Shown here in pieces: positions 18,245 to 27,391 of a stretch of 64,000 bases of DNA (positions within the stretch are counted from its first letter, which is position 1; every line of letters starts with the position of its first letter). The notes under the pieces are model-generated. The model ran no database searches. It saw only the letters and a program-made list of their open reading frames with translations, and was not told the DNA's origin. Location: the NCBI RefSeq assembly GCF_040459645.1, contig NZ_JARVHQ010000001.1:4464001-4528000 (forward strand), written 5' to 3'. The translations under genes were made by a program, and so were the position numbers. Source of the stretch: Bacillus cereus group sp. RP43. GTDB taxonomy: Bacteria > Bacillota > Bacilli > Bacillales > Bacillaceae_G.

Positions 18245-18464
18245 AATCCGACTCCCTTCTTATACAGTTATACATGATTTATTTTACAGTTTGTTTACAG
18301 AACCATTAAATACAGTTTATTTTTCATGACAAAAAAAAGGGAATTATGAATAAAATGTAATAGATTCTTAAATATTTAACAATTCCTATATTTAAAAAAT
18401 ATAAAAAATGCTAAAATCCAAATATAGAGAAAATATAACTTCTAAAGGCGGTTGAGATAAATAC

Positions 18465-19409
18465 ATGTTTACTCAAAAGAAAGCACTCCAACATAAAATT
18501 GATCAATTAGAAAATCGTATACAAGAGCTAGAAACAGAATTAAAACAAAAAGATATTGAAAACCAAGAGACTATTTCTTCCATCCACGACCGTGTACAAA
18601 GCGTTGTTCAAGAGCATCAACTTGTAAATAACCAGCACCATACACTCCAAAATTTAATTCAACAATTAAACTCATGTTTTGAAAATGTTTCAACACGTAC
18701 GACACATTCAAATGAATTAAATAGTGAAATGTTACAAAAAGAACAAAGCTTAATTCAGTCTATTGAAGAAATTATCGATTGCTCTAATGAAGGAAAAGAA
18801 TCCGTTCATCGCTTACTCATTGTAATTAATAAATTAGGCGAACAATCTCAACGTACTTCTAATAGTATGAATCATTTAAGCGAACGCTCTAAAGAAATTG
18901 AACAAATTGTAGAAGTGATTCAAAACATTGCAGCACAAACAAATTTACTAGCATTGAATGCAAGTATTGAAGCTGCACGTGCTGGAGAACACGGTAAAGG
19001 ATTCGCTGTTGTTGCTAATGAAGTAAGAAAACTAGCAGAAAGCACAGCTGAAAGTACAAAAAATATCGGTAACTTAACGAAAAAAATTCAAGAAGAAATT
19101 GAAAAAGCATATGAAAATACAAAAGATAATTTACATTTAGTTGATGAAGGTGTAGAAATGAGCGCTGATACTAACGCTAGAATTGAAAATATTTTAATGA
19201 TGATTCAAACATTACAAAGTGGCGCTACAAATGTTATTAAAGCTATCGAAAACCAAAAATCTTGTAACGATGATATATTACGAGAATTTGCAAACACTCA
19301 ACAAATGTTCCAAAAATTAAATACTACTATTATGAATCATATTAATGATGCTGAAAAAGTCGATGTCCAATTATCAAAAAGTATTCAAGAAATAGTAGTT
19401 TCTCAGTAA
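18465..19409 (+). CDS. Soluble methyl-accepting chemotaxis-type signalling protein
   Basis: A 314-residue protein with no transmembrane segment. The N-terminal 70 residues form a coiled coil. Residues about 120-300 are the MCP signalling domain with the highly conserved hairpin tip [33 protein letters not shown], which binds CheA and CheW. It lacks a recognisable ligand domain (no PAS, GAF or globin), so what it senses is unclear; it may read cytoplasmic signals, as other soluble receptors do. No chemotaxis genes are nearby. The gene has its own terminator. Confidence 0.88.
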   Translation: MFTQKKALQHKIDQLENRIQELETELKQKDIENQETISSIHDRVQSVVQEHQLVNNQHHTLQNLIQQLNSCFENVSTRTTHSNELNSEMLQKEQSLIQSIEEIIDCSNEGKESVHRLLIVINKLGEQSQRTSNSMNHLSERSKEIEQIVEVIQNIAAQTNLLALNASIEAARAGEHGKGFAVVANEVRKLAESTAESTKNIGNLTKKIQEEIEKAYENTKDNLHLVDEGVEMSADTNARIENILMMIQTLQSGATNVIKAIENQKSCNDDILREFANTQQMFQKLNTTIMNHINDAEKVDVQLSKSIQEIVVSQ

Positions 19410-19412
19410 TGT

Positions 19413-19446
19413 AAAAAATCCCCTATGACGTAATAGGGGATTTTTA
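19413..19446 (+). terminator. Terminator of the chemoreceptor-like gene
   Basis: AATCCCCTAT pairs with ATAGGGGATT around GACGTA, followed by a T run. Confidence 0.9.
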
Positions 19447-19541
19447 CTATATTTCGAATATTATTTTCTTCTCAATATTCGCTCTCCCTTTTGTTATAAT
19501 AAAAAAGTTGTTTCTTTCGACTAATACACAAGGAGGATGTT

Positions 19542-20354
19542 ATGGAACAATTTTATTACATTTTGAAATATTTAATTCTTGGTCTATTCCAAGGACTAAC
19601 AGAACCAATTCCGATTTCTTCAAGCGGTCACCTCGTTTTAGCACAGCATTTGCTAGGACTAAAAATAGAAGGGTTTAGCTTTGAGCTACTTGTTAATTCA
19701 GCTTCATTATTAGCTGTATTACTTATTTATAGAAATGACTTAATTCGTCTAACAAAGAATGGTCTATCTTATATATTCACAAGAGCAGAAGATGCAAAAT
19801 CAGATTTCTTCTTTATTATTTACCTTATTATTGCAACCATTCCAGCAGGTGTAATTGGAGTTTTATTTAAAGATTATATCGACCACTATTTAAAAGGTGT
19901 TAAAATGGTTGGGATTTCCCTTCTAATTACTGCTATCGGCCTTTGGATTATTCGAAACTTGCGTGGACGTAAAAATGATGGCGACCTTTCTATGAAAGAT
20001 GCAATCATTATTGGTCTAGCACAAGCTTGCGCACTAATCCCCGGTATAAGCAGATCAGGTGCTACAATCGTGGCAGCAATGTTACTTGGTATGAAGCAAG
20101 AAACAGCTCTTCGCTTCTCATTCTTACTATACATTCCTGTTAGCTTAGGTGGTTTATTGTTAAGTATTACAGACATTGCAAACGATCCAAATTTAGATAC
20201 ATTATTTGTACCTTATATTGTTGCTTTCATCGCAACATTTGTCATGACATATATTTCACTAAAATGGTTTATGAACATTATGGCAAAAGGAAATTTAAAA
20301 TATTTCTCTTTCTACTGTATTATCGTAGGTGTGCTAACTATCATTTTCTTATAA
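19542..20354 (+). CDS. uppP: Undecaprenyl-diphosphate phosphatase (BacA/UppP)
   Basis: A 270-residue membrane enzyme that dephosphorylates undecaprenyl diphosphate to recycle the lipid carrier for cell-wall synthesis; overexpression gives bacitracin resistance. Both family motifs are present: the Glu/Ser-rich motif ending [12 protein letters not shown] near residue 25 and PGISRSGAT near residue 167. About eight hydrophobic segments and the length fit the family. AAGGAGG precedes the ATG. It is monocistronic with its own terminator. Bacillus genomes usually carry more than one UppP/BcrC enzyme, so this is likely one of several. Confidence 0.93.
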   Translation: MEQFYYILKYLILGLFQGLTEPIPISSSGHLVLAQHLLGLKIEGFSFELLVNSASLLAVLLIYRNDLIRLTKNGLSYIFTRAEDAKSDFFFIIYLIIATIPAGVIGVLFKDYIDHYLKGVKMVGISLLITAIGLWIIRNLRGRKNDGDLSMKDAIIIGLAQACALIPGISRSGATIVAAMLLGMKQETALRFSFLLYIPVSLGGLLLSITDIANDPNLDTLFVPYIVAFIATFVMTYISLKWFMNIMAKGNLKYFSFYCIIVGVLTIIFL

Positions 20355-20374
20355 AATGATAGTTAACACTCTTT

Positions 20375-20416
20375 AAAGCAAGTCATTCTATTTAGATAGG
20401 ACGACTTGCTTTTTTA
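20375..20416 (+). terminator. Terminator of uppP
   Basis: AGCAAGTC pairs with GACTTGCT around an 18-base loop, followed by TTTTTT. Confidence 0.75.
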
Positions 20417-20505
20417 TATTTCAATTTTAAATACGTTTCGTTATTTACTTTGAATTTTCTGAATAGTATAATATTAATTATTCTCGTTACTTCTTCTTAC
20501 TATAA

Positions 20506-20556
20506 ATAAAGTGAAACCTTACTTATCGCTCACCCATCGGCATTTTACGGGATAAA
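20506..20556 (-). repeat. Internally deleted bcr1-like element
   Basis: ATAAA, then GTGAAACC, a middle piece CACCCATCGG...TTTTACGGG, then ATAAA. The outer ends and one inner segment match the full bcr1 copies, but both hairpin arms are missing. It is 41 bp between the ATAAA flanks. Confidence 0.5.
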
Positions 20557-20608
20557 ACTTCTCTCTTCTATCCTATTTTTTACTACTATCGAAAAAAGAG
20601 GTGTTCGT

Positions 20609-20896
20609 ATGTTTATCGTTACTAAACTTATTCATATTAAATATGGCTATGAAAATGAAATGTTTCATTCGCTTAAACAGCATTCTCCATCATATGGCAC
20701 ACAAGGCTTTATTAACATAGAATTTTCACAAATGCATCGTATAGATAATAAAGCCGAATATATGGTTCGTATGTTATGGAAAACTCAACAAGATTATCAT
20801 GAATGGCTTTCTCAAAGAAAGAATGATGAAACGTGGAAGCACCAAATACAAAATTATATCCTTTCTTCAAAATCCAATGCTGCCTATATGCAATAA
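20609..20896 (+). CDS. Antibiotic-biosynthesis-monooxygenase (ABM) domain protein
   Basis: A 95-residue protein matching the dimeric ferredoxin-like ABM fold (FIVTKLIHIKYGYENEMFH...GFINIEFSQ...YMVRMLWKTQQDYHEWL). Members include heme-degrading IsdG/HmoA enzymes and quinol monooxygenases; the residues here do not settle which. AGAGGTG precedes the ATG. Its TAA stop lies within the ATAAG flank of a bcr1 copy, so the repeat begins right at the end of the gene. Confidence 0.75.
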   Translation: MFIVTKLIHIKYGYENEMFHSLKQHSPSYGTQGFINIEFSQMHRIDNKAEYMVRMLWKTQQDYHEWLSQRKNDETWKHQIQNYILSSKSNAAYMQ

Positions 20897-21033
20897 GGTG
20901 AAACTTTAATCAGTGGGTGTTTTGTTCATCCCCCACTGATTATTAGCCTTCACCAATCGGGCGTTTACGGGCAGCCCGACTCCCACCTGAATTTTGAGGT
21001 GGGAGTTTTACTGCCCACAAATAGCAGGATAAA
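20893..21033 (-). repeat. bcr1 repeat copy 1 (inverted orientation)
   Basis: From ATAAG (20893-20897) to ATAAA (21029-21033), the reverse complement of the TTTAT-type target duplication. It contains the internal arms ATCAGTGGG/CCCACTGAT and CTCCCACCT/AGGTGGGAG and reads GTGAAACTTTAATCAG at the end. It is about 18 bp shorter in the central loop than the other two full copies. Known bcr1 elements are B. cereus-group non-coding mobile repeats of about 155 bp. Confidence 0.85.
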
Positions 21034-21068
21034 AAACCTCTTACTGCCCCATGCAGTAAGAGGTTTTA
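21033..21068 (-). terminator. Terminator of the 67-residue protein gene
   Basis: AACCTCTTACTGC pairs with GCAGTAAGAGGTT around CCCAT. It abuts the bcr1 end. Confidence 0.8.
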
Positions 21069-21069
21069 C

Positions 21070-21273
21070 TTATGCATAAACTTTCTTTTCCTGACAATAC
21101 AAGCGAATAACATGTGTATTTTTTTGAAATAAATCATGTGTTAAGCGAATAATAATAAAATTTCGTTTTGTATTATCATCATGAACAAAAATCTGTTCCC
21201 CCTCCTGAAAACGCCATGTGCTTTCAAAAGTTGTAATATGATCCCCGCTTACAGAAAAAAGCTCATATCGCAT
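21070..21273 (-). CDS. Small conserved-looking protein, unknown
   Basis: A 67-residue soluble protein, rich in aromatic and charged residues, predicted mostly beta strand (RYELFSVSGDHITTFES, EEQIFVHDDN-like and RNFIIIRLTHDLF segments). No family is recognised. The frame has its own terminator and a GAGAGGGTAC ribosome binding site, which supports a real gene. Confidence 0.6.
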   Translation of the reverse strand: MRYELFSVSGDHITTFESTWRFQEGEQIFVHDDNTKRNFIIIRLTHDLFQKNTHVIRLYCQEKKVYA

Positions 21274-21444
21274 ATCTAGTACCCTCTCTCAACTTATATA
21301 ATCACAATATCCTTATATTAGATTTAGTATAACTTAATTTCGATAAAATTTGTAATTCTTTCTATTTCTAAATATTTTAACTTTGTTTTAAACTCCTTTT
21401 AGCGCTATAATAATAAACGAATTTTCATTAAAAGGAGCTTCATT

Positions 21445-22596
21445 TTGACTGCATATTTATTTCCAGTAAAAACAGCATTTATTTTATTTCCTATTTTAGC
21501 AATGTTTCTCTTAATTCCTTTTTTAATATTTAATTATCGAAAATACGGTTATTTAAATAAATGGCGCTCATTTATTTTATATTCATTATTACTCTATTTA
21601 TTAAATGCCTATTTTCTTGTTATTTTACCTTTGCCGCAAACATATGACACATGTAGCCTACAACCGGCTAATACACAGCATATGCAACTCTCGCCATTTT
21701 ATTTCGTACAAGAGATTAGTAATCATACATCGGCAATTTTGACGAAGCCAGCTACCTACTTCTATTTATTAAAGGAATCTGCATTTTTACAAGTCGCTTT
21801 TAACGTTCTACTAACCGTTCCATTCGGTATGTACTTACGTTATTATTTCCGACGTAGTTTCTTACAGACTATTTGTATTTCTTTTTGTCTTTCACTATTT
21901 TTCGAGCTAACACAAGTGACTGGACTATATGGTATTTATAATTGTGCATATCGCTTATTTGATATCGACGATTTGTTTTTAAATACACTAGGTGGCGTAA
22001 TTGGTTTTATCATTGCACCAATATTTACGTACTTCCTTCCGAAAGCAAACGAGTTAGATAGTCGTATTGATTTGGAAACGAAACCAGTCGGATTCGTTCG
22101 TCGCCTTATCGCGATGCAAATTGATTGGATTTTCTTATCTATCGTTGTACCTGTCATTAAAAACAAAGGAAATTCTTTCTTCATTTCTAATATCCAATCT
22201 TACACAAATGTATACGAACTCATCTTCATTACATGTTCGATCTTTATTTACTTTATTATCATTCCATACTTTACGAACGGAAAAACAATTGGGAAAGCAT
22301 TGCTTCGTATTTACGTGAAAGGAAAGTCAGATCGTATTACAATGAAGGAATTATTCATTCGTTACGGTATATTCTATTTCATTTTAGGTGGAATCAATTA
22401 CATTCTTTCTAGTAGCTCTATTTTAAATCATACAGAGCCTTTAGTATTACTAGTTATACTGTTATTCCAATTTGTAATTAACGGGCTATTTATTATTCAT
22501 GTTTTATTACATGTATTTAGCAGTGATAAATTACTATTTTACGAGCGTATTAGTCATACAAGAAATGCAATTACACTTAAAAAAGCTGACAAATAA
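21445..22596 (+). CDS. VanZ-like protein with C-terminal RDD domain
   Basis: A 383-residue membrane protein. Residues about 1-200 are a VanZ-like domain with five hydrophobic segments and the family signature around FFELTQVTGLYG...FDIDDLFLNTLGGVIGF. Residues about 210-375 are an RDD domain (RRLIAMQIDWIFLS...NGKTIGKALLRIYV). VanZ relatives give low-level teicoplanin resistance; RDD proteins are often linked to ion or solute transport. The start is TTG at 21445, with AAAGGAG 7 bases upstream. It ends in a bidirectional terminator. Confidence 0.85.
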   Translation: MTAYLFPVKTAFILFPILAMFLLIPFLIFNYRKYGYLNKWRSFILYSLLLYLLNAYFLVILPLPQTYDTCSLQPANTQHMQLSPFYFVQEISNHTSAILTKPATYFYLLKESAFLQVAFNVLLTVPFGMYLRYYFRRSFLQTICISFCLSLFFELTQVTGLYGIYNCAYRLFDIDDLFLNTLGGVIGFIIAPIFTYFLPKANELDSRIDLETKPVGFVRRLIAMQIDWIFLSIVVPVIKNKGNSFFISNIQSYTNVYELIFITCSIFIYFIIIPYFTNGKTIGKALLRIYVKGKSDRITMKELFIRYGIFYFILGGINYILSSSSILNHTEPLVLLVILLFQFVINGLFIIHVLLHVFSSDKLLFYERISHTRNAITLKKADK

Positions 22597-22614
22597 TAAT
22601 TTGTCAGCTTTTTT
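22581..22614. terminator. Bidirectional terminator
   Basis: AAAAGCTGACAAAT pairs with ATTTGTCAGCTTTT around a short AATA loop. It overlaps the ends of the convergent VanZ-RDD and oxidase-like genes. Confidence 0.85.
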
Positions 22615-23917
22615 TCATACTCGTAAATAACTTTTCTGTATAAGGGCTTAAAAACATTCCTGTTTCATCTAGTGACTTCCTCATTTTTAGAAACGAATGC
22701 AATTCTGGATATATATTTTGTAATTTTTCGTACGTTAACGTATGCATTTTCCCCCAATGTGGGCGCCCTTCATACTTTAGAAAAATTTTCTCCACTTCAC
22801 CAAAATAAGCGGCATACTTCATACCTTTATACATATGAACAGCAATATACGCTGAATCTCTTCCGTACGCTGGACTGAGCCATATATCATCATCTCTCAC
22901 GTAGCGGCATTCAATCGGGAAGTGTACCTTATACTTTTTCTTTTCGATAAGATTTGAAATCTCTTCTACAACAGTCCTCATATACTTTGAAGGAACACTA
23001 TACTCCATTTCATAAAATGGAACTGTACGTGATGTAGCGAACACTTCATAGCTTGCGCCAATTATTTTCGTGTTCGGTACAGCCTTAGCCGATAATCGGC
23101 TTACTCCTTTACTTATAGAAGGAAACCATTTACACCCTTTAGATAACAAAGAGAACATCCTATTTTCAAGTAGCTCCACCTTTAGTTTATGCCATTTCAA
23201 ATCACTTTCTTTACTCGTTGTTTCGTTTGTAAATTTCACTTGCACTTCATCTGAATAAGGAAAAACGAAAAATTCAAAATGACGATTCTTCTTATATTCT
23301 TCTAGCTTGTTCATTACAGTAGTTAATGACTGTTTTTCGCTTTCATAAACGAGAGAATACGCTGGGATAACCTTCAATTTTATCTTTACAATGATACCTA
23401 GCATTCCAAGCGACAACTGAAATGCTTTCCAATATTCGGCGTTCTCGGTTGCTGAACAGACTATACTCTCACCTGTTGATAAAACTGCCGTGATCTCTAT
23501 AACTTGTGTTGATAAACTCCCAAATGTAACACCCGTCCCATGAGTCCCCGTACTAATCGCTCCTGCAATAGATTGTGAATCAATATCTCCTAAATTTTCT
23601 TGCGCATAACCTTTTTCCTGAAGTAACTTCCCTAAATCATGTAACTTTGTTCCCGCCCACACTTCGGCAACCATCTTCTCTGCATCAATATTTGCAATGC
23701 CCTTCAATTCATCTAAAGAAACTAAAATTTCTTTCGTTTGCACAAGAGGTGTAAAAGAATGCCCTGAACCGACAACACGAATTTTCTTTCCTTTTTTTCG
23801 TGCAAGCCCCACAACTCCTACTACATCTTGTATACTTTTTGGATACATCGTATAATGCGGTGTTCCTTCTACATTCCCTGTCCAATTTTTCCATTTTTGT
23901 CCCTTTATAGAAAGCAT
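22604..23917 (-). CDS. FAD-linked oxidase of the sugar-1,4-lactone oxidase family
   Basis: A 437-residue protein. Residues about 15-180 are the FAD-binding type 4 (PCMH/VAO) domain; GSGHSFTPLV contains the histidine position that usually carries covalent FAD, and STGTHGTGVTFGSLSTQV is the second FAD loop. Residues about 180-435 are the ALO (D-arabinono-1,4-lactone oxidase) domain, ending with the HWGKMH motif. Family members oxidise aldonolactones or alditols with oxygen. The start codon overlaps the end of the upstream PLP-enzyme gene by 13 bp, so the two are translationally coupled and probably act in one pathway. The substrate is unknown. Confidence 0.85.
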   Translation of the reverse strand: MLSIKGQKWKNWTGNVEGTPHYTMYPKSIQDVVGVVGLARKKGKKIRVVGSGHSFTPLVQTKEILVSLDELKGIANIDAEKMVAEVWAGTKLHDLGKLLQEKGYAQENLGDIDSQSIAGAISTGTHGTGVTFGSLSTQVIEITAVLSTGESIVCSATENAEYWKAFQLSLGMLGIIVKIKLKVIPAYSLVYESEKQSLTTVMNKLEEYKKNRHFEFFVFPYSDEVQVKFTNETTSKESDLKWHKLKVELLENRMFSLLSKGCKWFPSISKGVSRLSAKAVPNTKIIGASYEVFATSRTVPFYEMEYSVPSKYMRTVVEEISNLIEKKKYKVHFPIECRYVRDDDIWLSPAYGRDSAYIAVHMYKGMKYAAYFGEVEKIFLKYEGRPHWGKMHTLTYEKLQNIYPELHSFLKMRKSLDETGMFLSPYTEKLFTSMKKS

Positions 23918-25077
23918 TGTCCATCCCCCCGATATGTTGAATACTCTCCAACGATTTCCCCTTGTTTAATGCGATACAAAACTGGAAAACGCTCACATAA
24001 CTCTCCAGCTTTACTATGACGAAACAAGATAGAATCTCCTATATCCACTCGTTCCTCACCGTTATAAAAAATTGGCGTTTGCACTTCACCAGCACCTTCT
24101 AAAACTAATAGTTTTGCACCACCCGGTCGCCAAACCACAGGCTCTTTATCTTTACCAACTGCACCTGAGGCAATATATCCGCCACCTAGGCAAGTATAAA
24201 TAAAAGGAGCCGGTTTACGTACAACTGGTAAAGCAAATCCGGCAGCTGGCTGAAATTTTACTTCTTTATAATAGTCAAACAGTTTAGGAGAGTAAAAGGC
24301 GGATCCTACAGTAATCTCCGTAACTGAGTTATCTTGCTCAGTTGTTTTTATACTTCCTGTTCCTCCCCCATTTACAAGTCTTAGTTCAATACCAAGGTTT
24401 TGTATTTCTTTTACGATACGTCCTCTTCTTTCTTTAACCTCTAACACTGATTTCTTCTTTAAATACGAAACAACTTTACTTTTCATCCATTGATTCGGTA
24501 TATGATCCCCCACCCCGGCAATTTGAGCTTCATATCCCATTACACCATCTAGTATTAAATATGATGAGCCCTTCACCTTTTCTACTATTTTCAAAGCGCT
24601 CTGCACATCTTTTACCGGGGATCTTTTTACACCAAAATGAAATTTCAAAAAACGACTACTCATATCAATATCCAAACAAACGCGAAAACAGCCTTTAGAC
24701 TTCTCAGCAATTTTTTCTAAATAAGTAATATGGTCTTCACAATCCACCATACAAGTTATGATGTGTCCTTGCTTTGTTAGCAAACTAATTTCATGTAAAG
24801 CTCTTTCATCATAAACAGGATATCCGAGCAATAAATCATTAAATCCTTGTTCAATTAAAAACAAAACTTCTCTAGGAGAAAAACACATAATACCTTGAAA
24901 CTGATTATTTGCAGCTAAAATCTTTTTCATAATTGGAACGGAGCGTAATGATTTACTCGCTATACGAATCTTCTTATCTCCACTTAACTCTATAATCGAT
25001 TGAATATTTCTATCTAAAGCCACTTCATCCAAAAATGCACACGGTAATGGAACTTCTTTAAAAATTCCTCGATCCAC
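23905..25077 (-). CDS. Fold-type III PLP enzyme, alanine racemase/D-threonine aldolase-like
   Basis: A 390-residue protein with an alanine-racemase-type N-terminal TIM barrel. RIASKSLRSV near residue 40 carries the lysine that binds pyridoxal phosphate, CLDIDMSSR and LVNGGGTGS are further cofactor-loop regions, and the C-terminal part resembles the D-serine dehydratase-like domain. Related proteins are annotated amino acid deaminase/aldolase. The start is GTG at 25077, with GAGGAGAG upstream. It forms an overlapping two-gene operon with the lactone-oxidase-like gene. The reaction is not known from sequence. Confidence 0.8.
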   Translation of the reverse strand: MDRGIFKEVPLPCAFLDEVALDRNIQSIIELSGDKKIRIASKSLRSVPIMKKILAANNQFQGIMCFSPREVLFLIEQGFNDLLLGYPVYDERALHEISLLTKQGHIITCMVDCEDHITYLEKIAEKSKGCFRVCLDIDMSSRFLKFHFGVKRSPVKDVQSALKIVEKVKGSSYLILDGVMGYEAQIAGVGDHIPNQWMKSKVVSYLKKKSVLEVKERRGRIVKEIQNLGIELRLVNGGGTGSIKTTEQDNSVTEITVGSAFYSPKLFDYYKEVKFQPAAGFALPVVRKPAPFIYTCLGGGYIASGAVGKDKEPVVWRPGGAKLLVLEGAGEVQTPIFYNGEERVDIGDSILFRHSKAGELCERFPVLYRIKQGEIVGEYSTYRGDGQCFL

Positions 25078-25147
25078 ATTTTTCTCTCCTCTTCTATATA
25101 TGTCTTATACATATTGGAAAGAAAGAGTGATTTTCCTGTTTTCAAAT

Positions 25148-25182
25148 AAAAAAAGTTTCTTCTTCACGAAGAAACTTTTTTA
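25148..25182 (-). terminator. Terminator of sph
   Basis: AAAAGTTTCTTC pairs with GAAGAAACTTTT around TTCAC, with T tract on the minus strand. Confidence 0.9.
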
Positions 25183-25185
25183 AGA

Positions 25186-26187
25186 CTACTTCATAGAAAT
25201 AGTCGCCTCTACTGGATAATGATCAGAGTAATCATTATACGTATATTTTTTGAGCCATGATGTAACAGTCCATTGTGAAGATTTCGGCTGTAACACTTTA
25301 TTTTCTATATACGATGGATTCGCATGATCCTTACTTGCAATAATATAATCTAAATACTCGGCCGGGCTATCGGGGAAATTGTATTCTGCAATACTGTTTG
25401 TCGTCGCATCCCAGGTCGCTGTATGTCCAGTATAAGATGGAATAGAAGCATGTAATGTTTTAAACATGGATGCATACTCTGAATCACTATTGTTCTCTGC
25501 GTTTATTTTATTCACGTTCATATCCCCACCAATTAACACATACTCGTTATTTGGTATATTTTTATTTTGAATAAACTCTTGCATTTCTTGTAGCTGTTTT
25601 GTACGTACAGATGCAGGTGAAGTTTTTCCGCACATACTATCTTCAGCCTGTAAATGCGTCCCAATTACATGAACGAAACTATCATTTTTCTTAATTTTTG
25701 TGTATACAAATCCTTTATTTGATAAGTTATCTGGTCCGCATCCTTTTTCAAATACATATTGAATCTTTTCAACGATTGGCCATTTACTCACGATCGCAAC
25801 GCCCCCATCTTCAGGAGTCGAAGATGAATAGTTCCCTAATGTTTTATCCCATTCGTTTCCACTACTACGACCTAATACCGCCGTTTGATTTGGATATTCT
25901 CTCTTCAAATTTCCTAACAAACGATCTGAGGCACTATTATCAAACACCTCATTTAATATAACAACGTCCTGATTCTTTATATAATCTGCCGCTCCAATTA
26001 AATTAGCACGCTCATTTTGTCCCCAGTTCGGATATAAGTTTGTTGATAGCATGTACACATTATGCGTCATCACTTTTAATGTATTATTTTGATTTATAGA
26101 CGTTTCTGCTTGAGCCGAAGATCCGCTATATAAAGCTCCTAAACCAATCCCAAAGCTAAGTACACCTTTTAGCAATTTACCTTTCAC
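25186..26187 (-). CDS. sph: Sphingomyelinase C
   Basis: A 333-residue secreted phosphodiesterase that splits sphingomyelin into ceramide and phosphocholine; with plcB it forms the cytolysin cereolysin AB. The signal peptide ends near SAQA (about residue 27). The DNase I-like fold is shown by VMTHNVYML, VVILNEVFD (metal-binding Glu), IGGDMNVN and the C-terminal DYSDHYPVEA, whose histidine (H323 here, H296 in the mature enzyme as known) is catalytic. GTG start with GGAGG upstream. It lies 75 bp downstream of plcB, with a hairpin in between. Confidence 0.96.
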   Translation of the reverse strand: MKGKLLKGVLSFGIGLGALYSGSSAQAETSINQNNTLKVMTHNVYMLSTNLYPNWGQNERANLIGAADYIKNQDVVILNEVFDNSASDRLLGNLKREYPNQTAVLGRSSGNEWDKTLGNYSSSTPEDGGVAIVSKWPIVEKIQYVFEKGCGPDNLSNKGFVYTKIKKNDSFVHVIGTHLQAEDSMCGKTSPASVRTKQLQEMQEFIQNKNIPNNEYVLIGGDMNVNKINAENNSDSEYASMFKTLHASIPSYTGHTATWDATTNSIAEYNFPDSPAEYLDYIIASKDHANPSYIENKVLQPKSSQWTVTSWLKKYTYNDYSDHYPVEATISMK

Positions 26188-26216
26188 GTTTCATACCTCC
26201 ATGTACTGTATAGTGT

Positions 26217-26256
26217 AAAAAGGCCAAATACTCTATTCTGAGATTTGACCTTTTTC
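26217..26256 (-). terminator. Hairpin between plcB and sph
   Basis: AAAAGGTCAAATCTCAG on the minus strand pairs imperfectly with the TTTGGCCTTTTT arm, followed by T. It lies in the middle of a known operon, so it probably acts as a leaky terminator that lets sph be expressed at a fraction of plcB. Confidence 0.6.
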
Positions 26257-26262
26257 AAATAC

Positions 26263-27114
26263 TTAACGATTTCCGTACGTATCAAACCAAAGCTGGATGT
26301 ATCCAGCAGTAACACGTTGTGCATCCATTAAACGCTTACCTGTCATTGGTGTAACTTCAGCGCGCCATTTATCTGCGTAGTCTTGCGATACAGCTGCTTT
26401 TACGAACCAATCTTTCGTATTATCATTTACAATACCAGAGTAATCTTGTTTCGCAGCTACTGCCGCTCCGTGAATCCAATCTTCTGGATTTGTACCTTTC
26501 CAGTTCCAATATCCATTTCCATCCGTTACTTTATAATTATCTTTTATCGTATCTACAAAGTTTTCATATTTAGAATGGAATCCTTGTGGATACGAAAGAT
26601 TTGTAAAGTTTGCCGCATGCATCGGTTGATTTACATCTCCTAAATAATGAAGAGATAATCCTAAATAGAAGAATGCTTGTTTCATATCTTTATTTTTGTA
26701 TGACTCACCAGCTAGTTTGAAATATTTAGCACCTGTTTCCTTTGCCTGCTTTGCAAATGGAATATAAGTCTTCCCATTGTCTGGGTCATAGAAGTGTGAA
26801 GCAAATGTGCTATTATCATAATAAGGATTTTCATAGTCAGCAGCATAAATACCGTTCTCTAACTCCGTACGCCATTCATTTAATAGTGCAACTTGATCTT
26901 GTTTTACAAGTGTCGTATTACGAGACATAATATCCATTGCACGGTTTACAATCCATAAATGAGAGTTTACACCTTCTTTATGTTTATCTTCAGCAGACCA
27001 GCGTGGAATAACTCCAACTCTCTGTCCTCCATCATTTTCATGAGCAAACGCAACGCTTTGTAATGGCGCTACTAACGTAATAGCTGCTGCTAAAGCAAGA
27101 ACTTTCTTTTTCAT
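26263..27114 (-). CDS. plcB: Phosphatidylcholine-preferring phospholipase C
   Basis: A 283-residue preproenzyme: signal peptide of about 24 residues, a short propeptide, then a 245-residue mature enzyme starting WSAEDKHKEG, exactly the known N-terminus whose Trp1 amino group is a zinc ligand. H14 (NSHLW) and the SLHYLGDVNQPMHAANF region hold further zinc ligands. The enzyme hydrolyses phosphatidylcholine outside the cell to diacylglycerol and phosphocholine. A perfect PlcR box lies about 124 bp upstream, so expression is under quorum-sensing control. It is followed by sph. Confidence 0.96.
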   Translation of the reverse strand: MKKKVLALAAAITLVAPLQSVAFAHENDGGQRVGVIPRWSAEDKHKEGVNSHLWIVNRAMDIMSRNTTLVKQDQVALLNEWRTELENGIYAADYENPYYDNSTFASHFYDPDNGKTYIPFAKQAKETGAKYFKLAGESYKNKDMKQAFFYLGLSLHYLGDVNQPMHAANFTNLSYPQGFHSKYENFVDTIKDNYKVTDGNGYWNWKGTNPEDWIHGAAVAAKQDYSGIVNDNTKDWFVKAAVSQDYADKWRAEVTPMTGKRLMDAQRVTAGYIQLWFDTYGNR

Positions 27115-27237
27115 CTGAAATCCTCCATTTTATAATTGAATTATTGTTCATATTTTGTTAGGATCCTATGATGTCTTCCGGTTAACCTATGACTAGAATA
27201 TCCCACCTTTCACAAAATTTCTATCAATAAATTAAAA

Positions 27238-27253
27238 TATGCAAATGTTCATA
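27238..27253 (-). promoter_or_regulatory. PlcR box upstream of plcB
   Basis: TATGCAAATGTTCATA fits the PlcR consensus TATGNAN4TNCATA at every defined position. It sits 124 bp before the plcB start codon, in keeping with the known PlcR regulon. Confidence 0.9.
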
Positions 27254-27351
27254 TCACTATAACTTTATACATAGTGAACTTAATGAATGAATACACTTAC
27301 ATTGTAATAAAGTATTGTTAAGCTACTGCAAATACTTGTCTAAATTAATGT

Positions 27352-27391
27352 AAAAAAAGAGTAAAGCGATTAACCGCTTTACTCTTTTTTT
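27352..27391 (-). terminator. Terminator of the potassium channel gene
   Basis: AAAAAGAGTAAAGCG pairs with CGCTTTACTCTTTTT around ATTAAC. The arm overlaps the channel stop codon at 27379. Confidence 0.85.
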
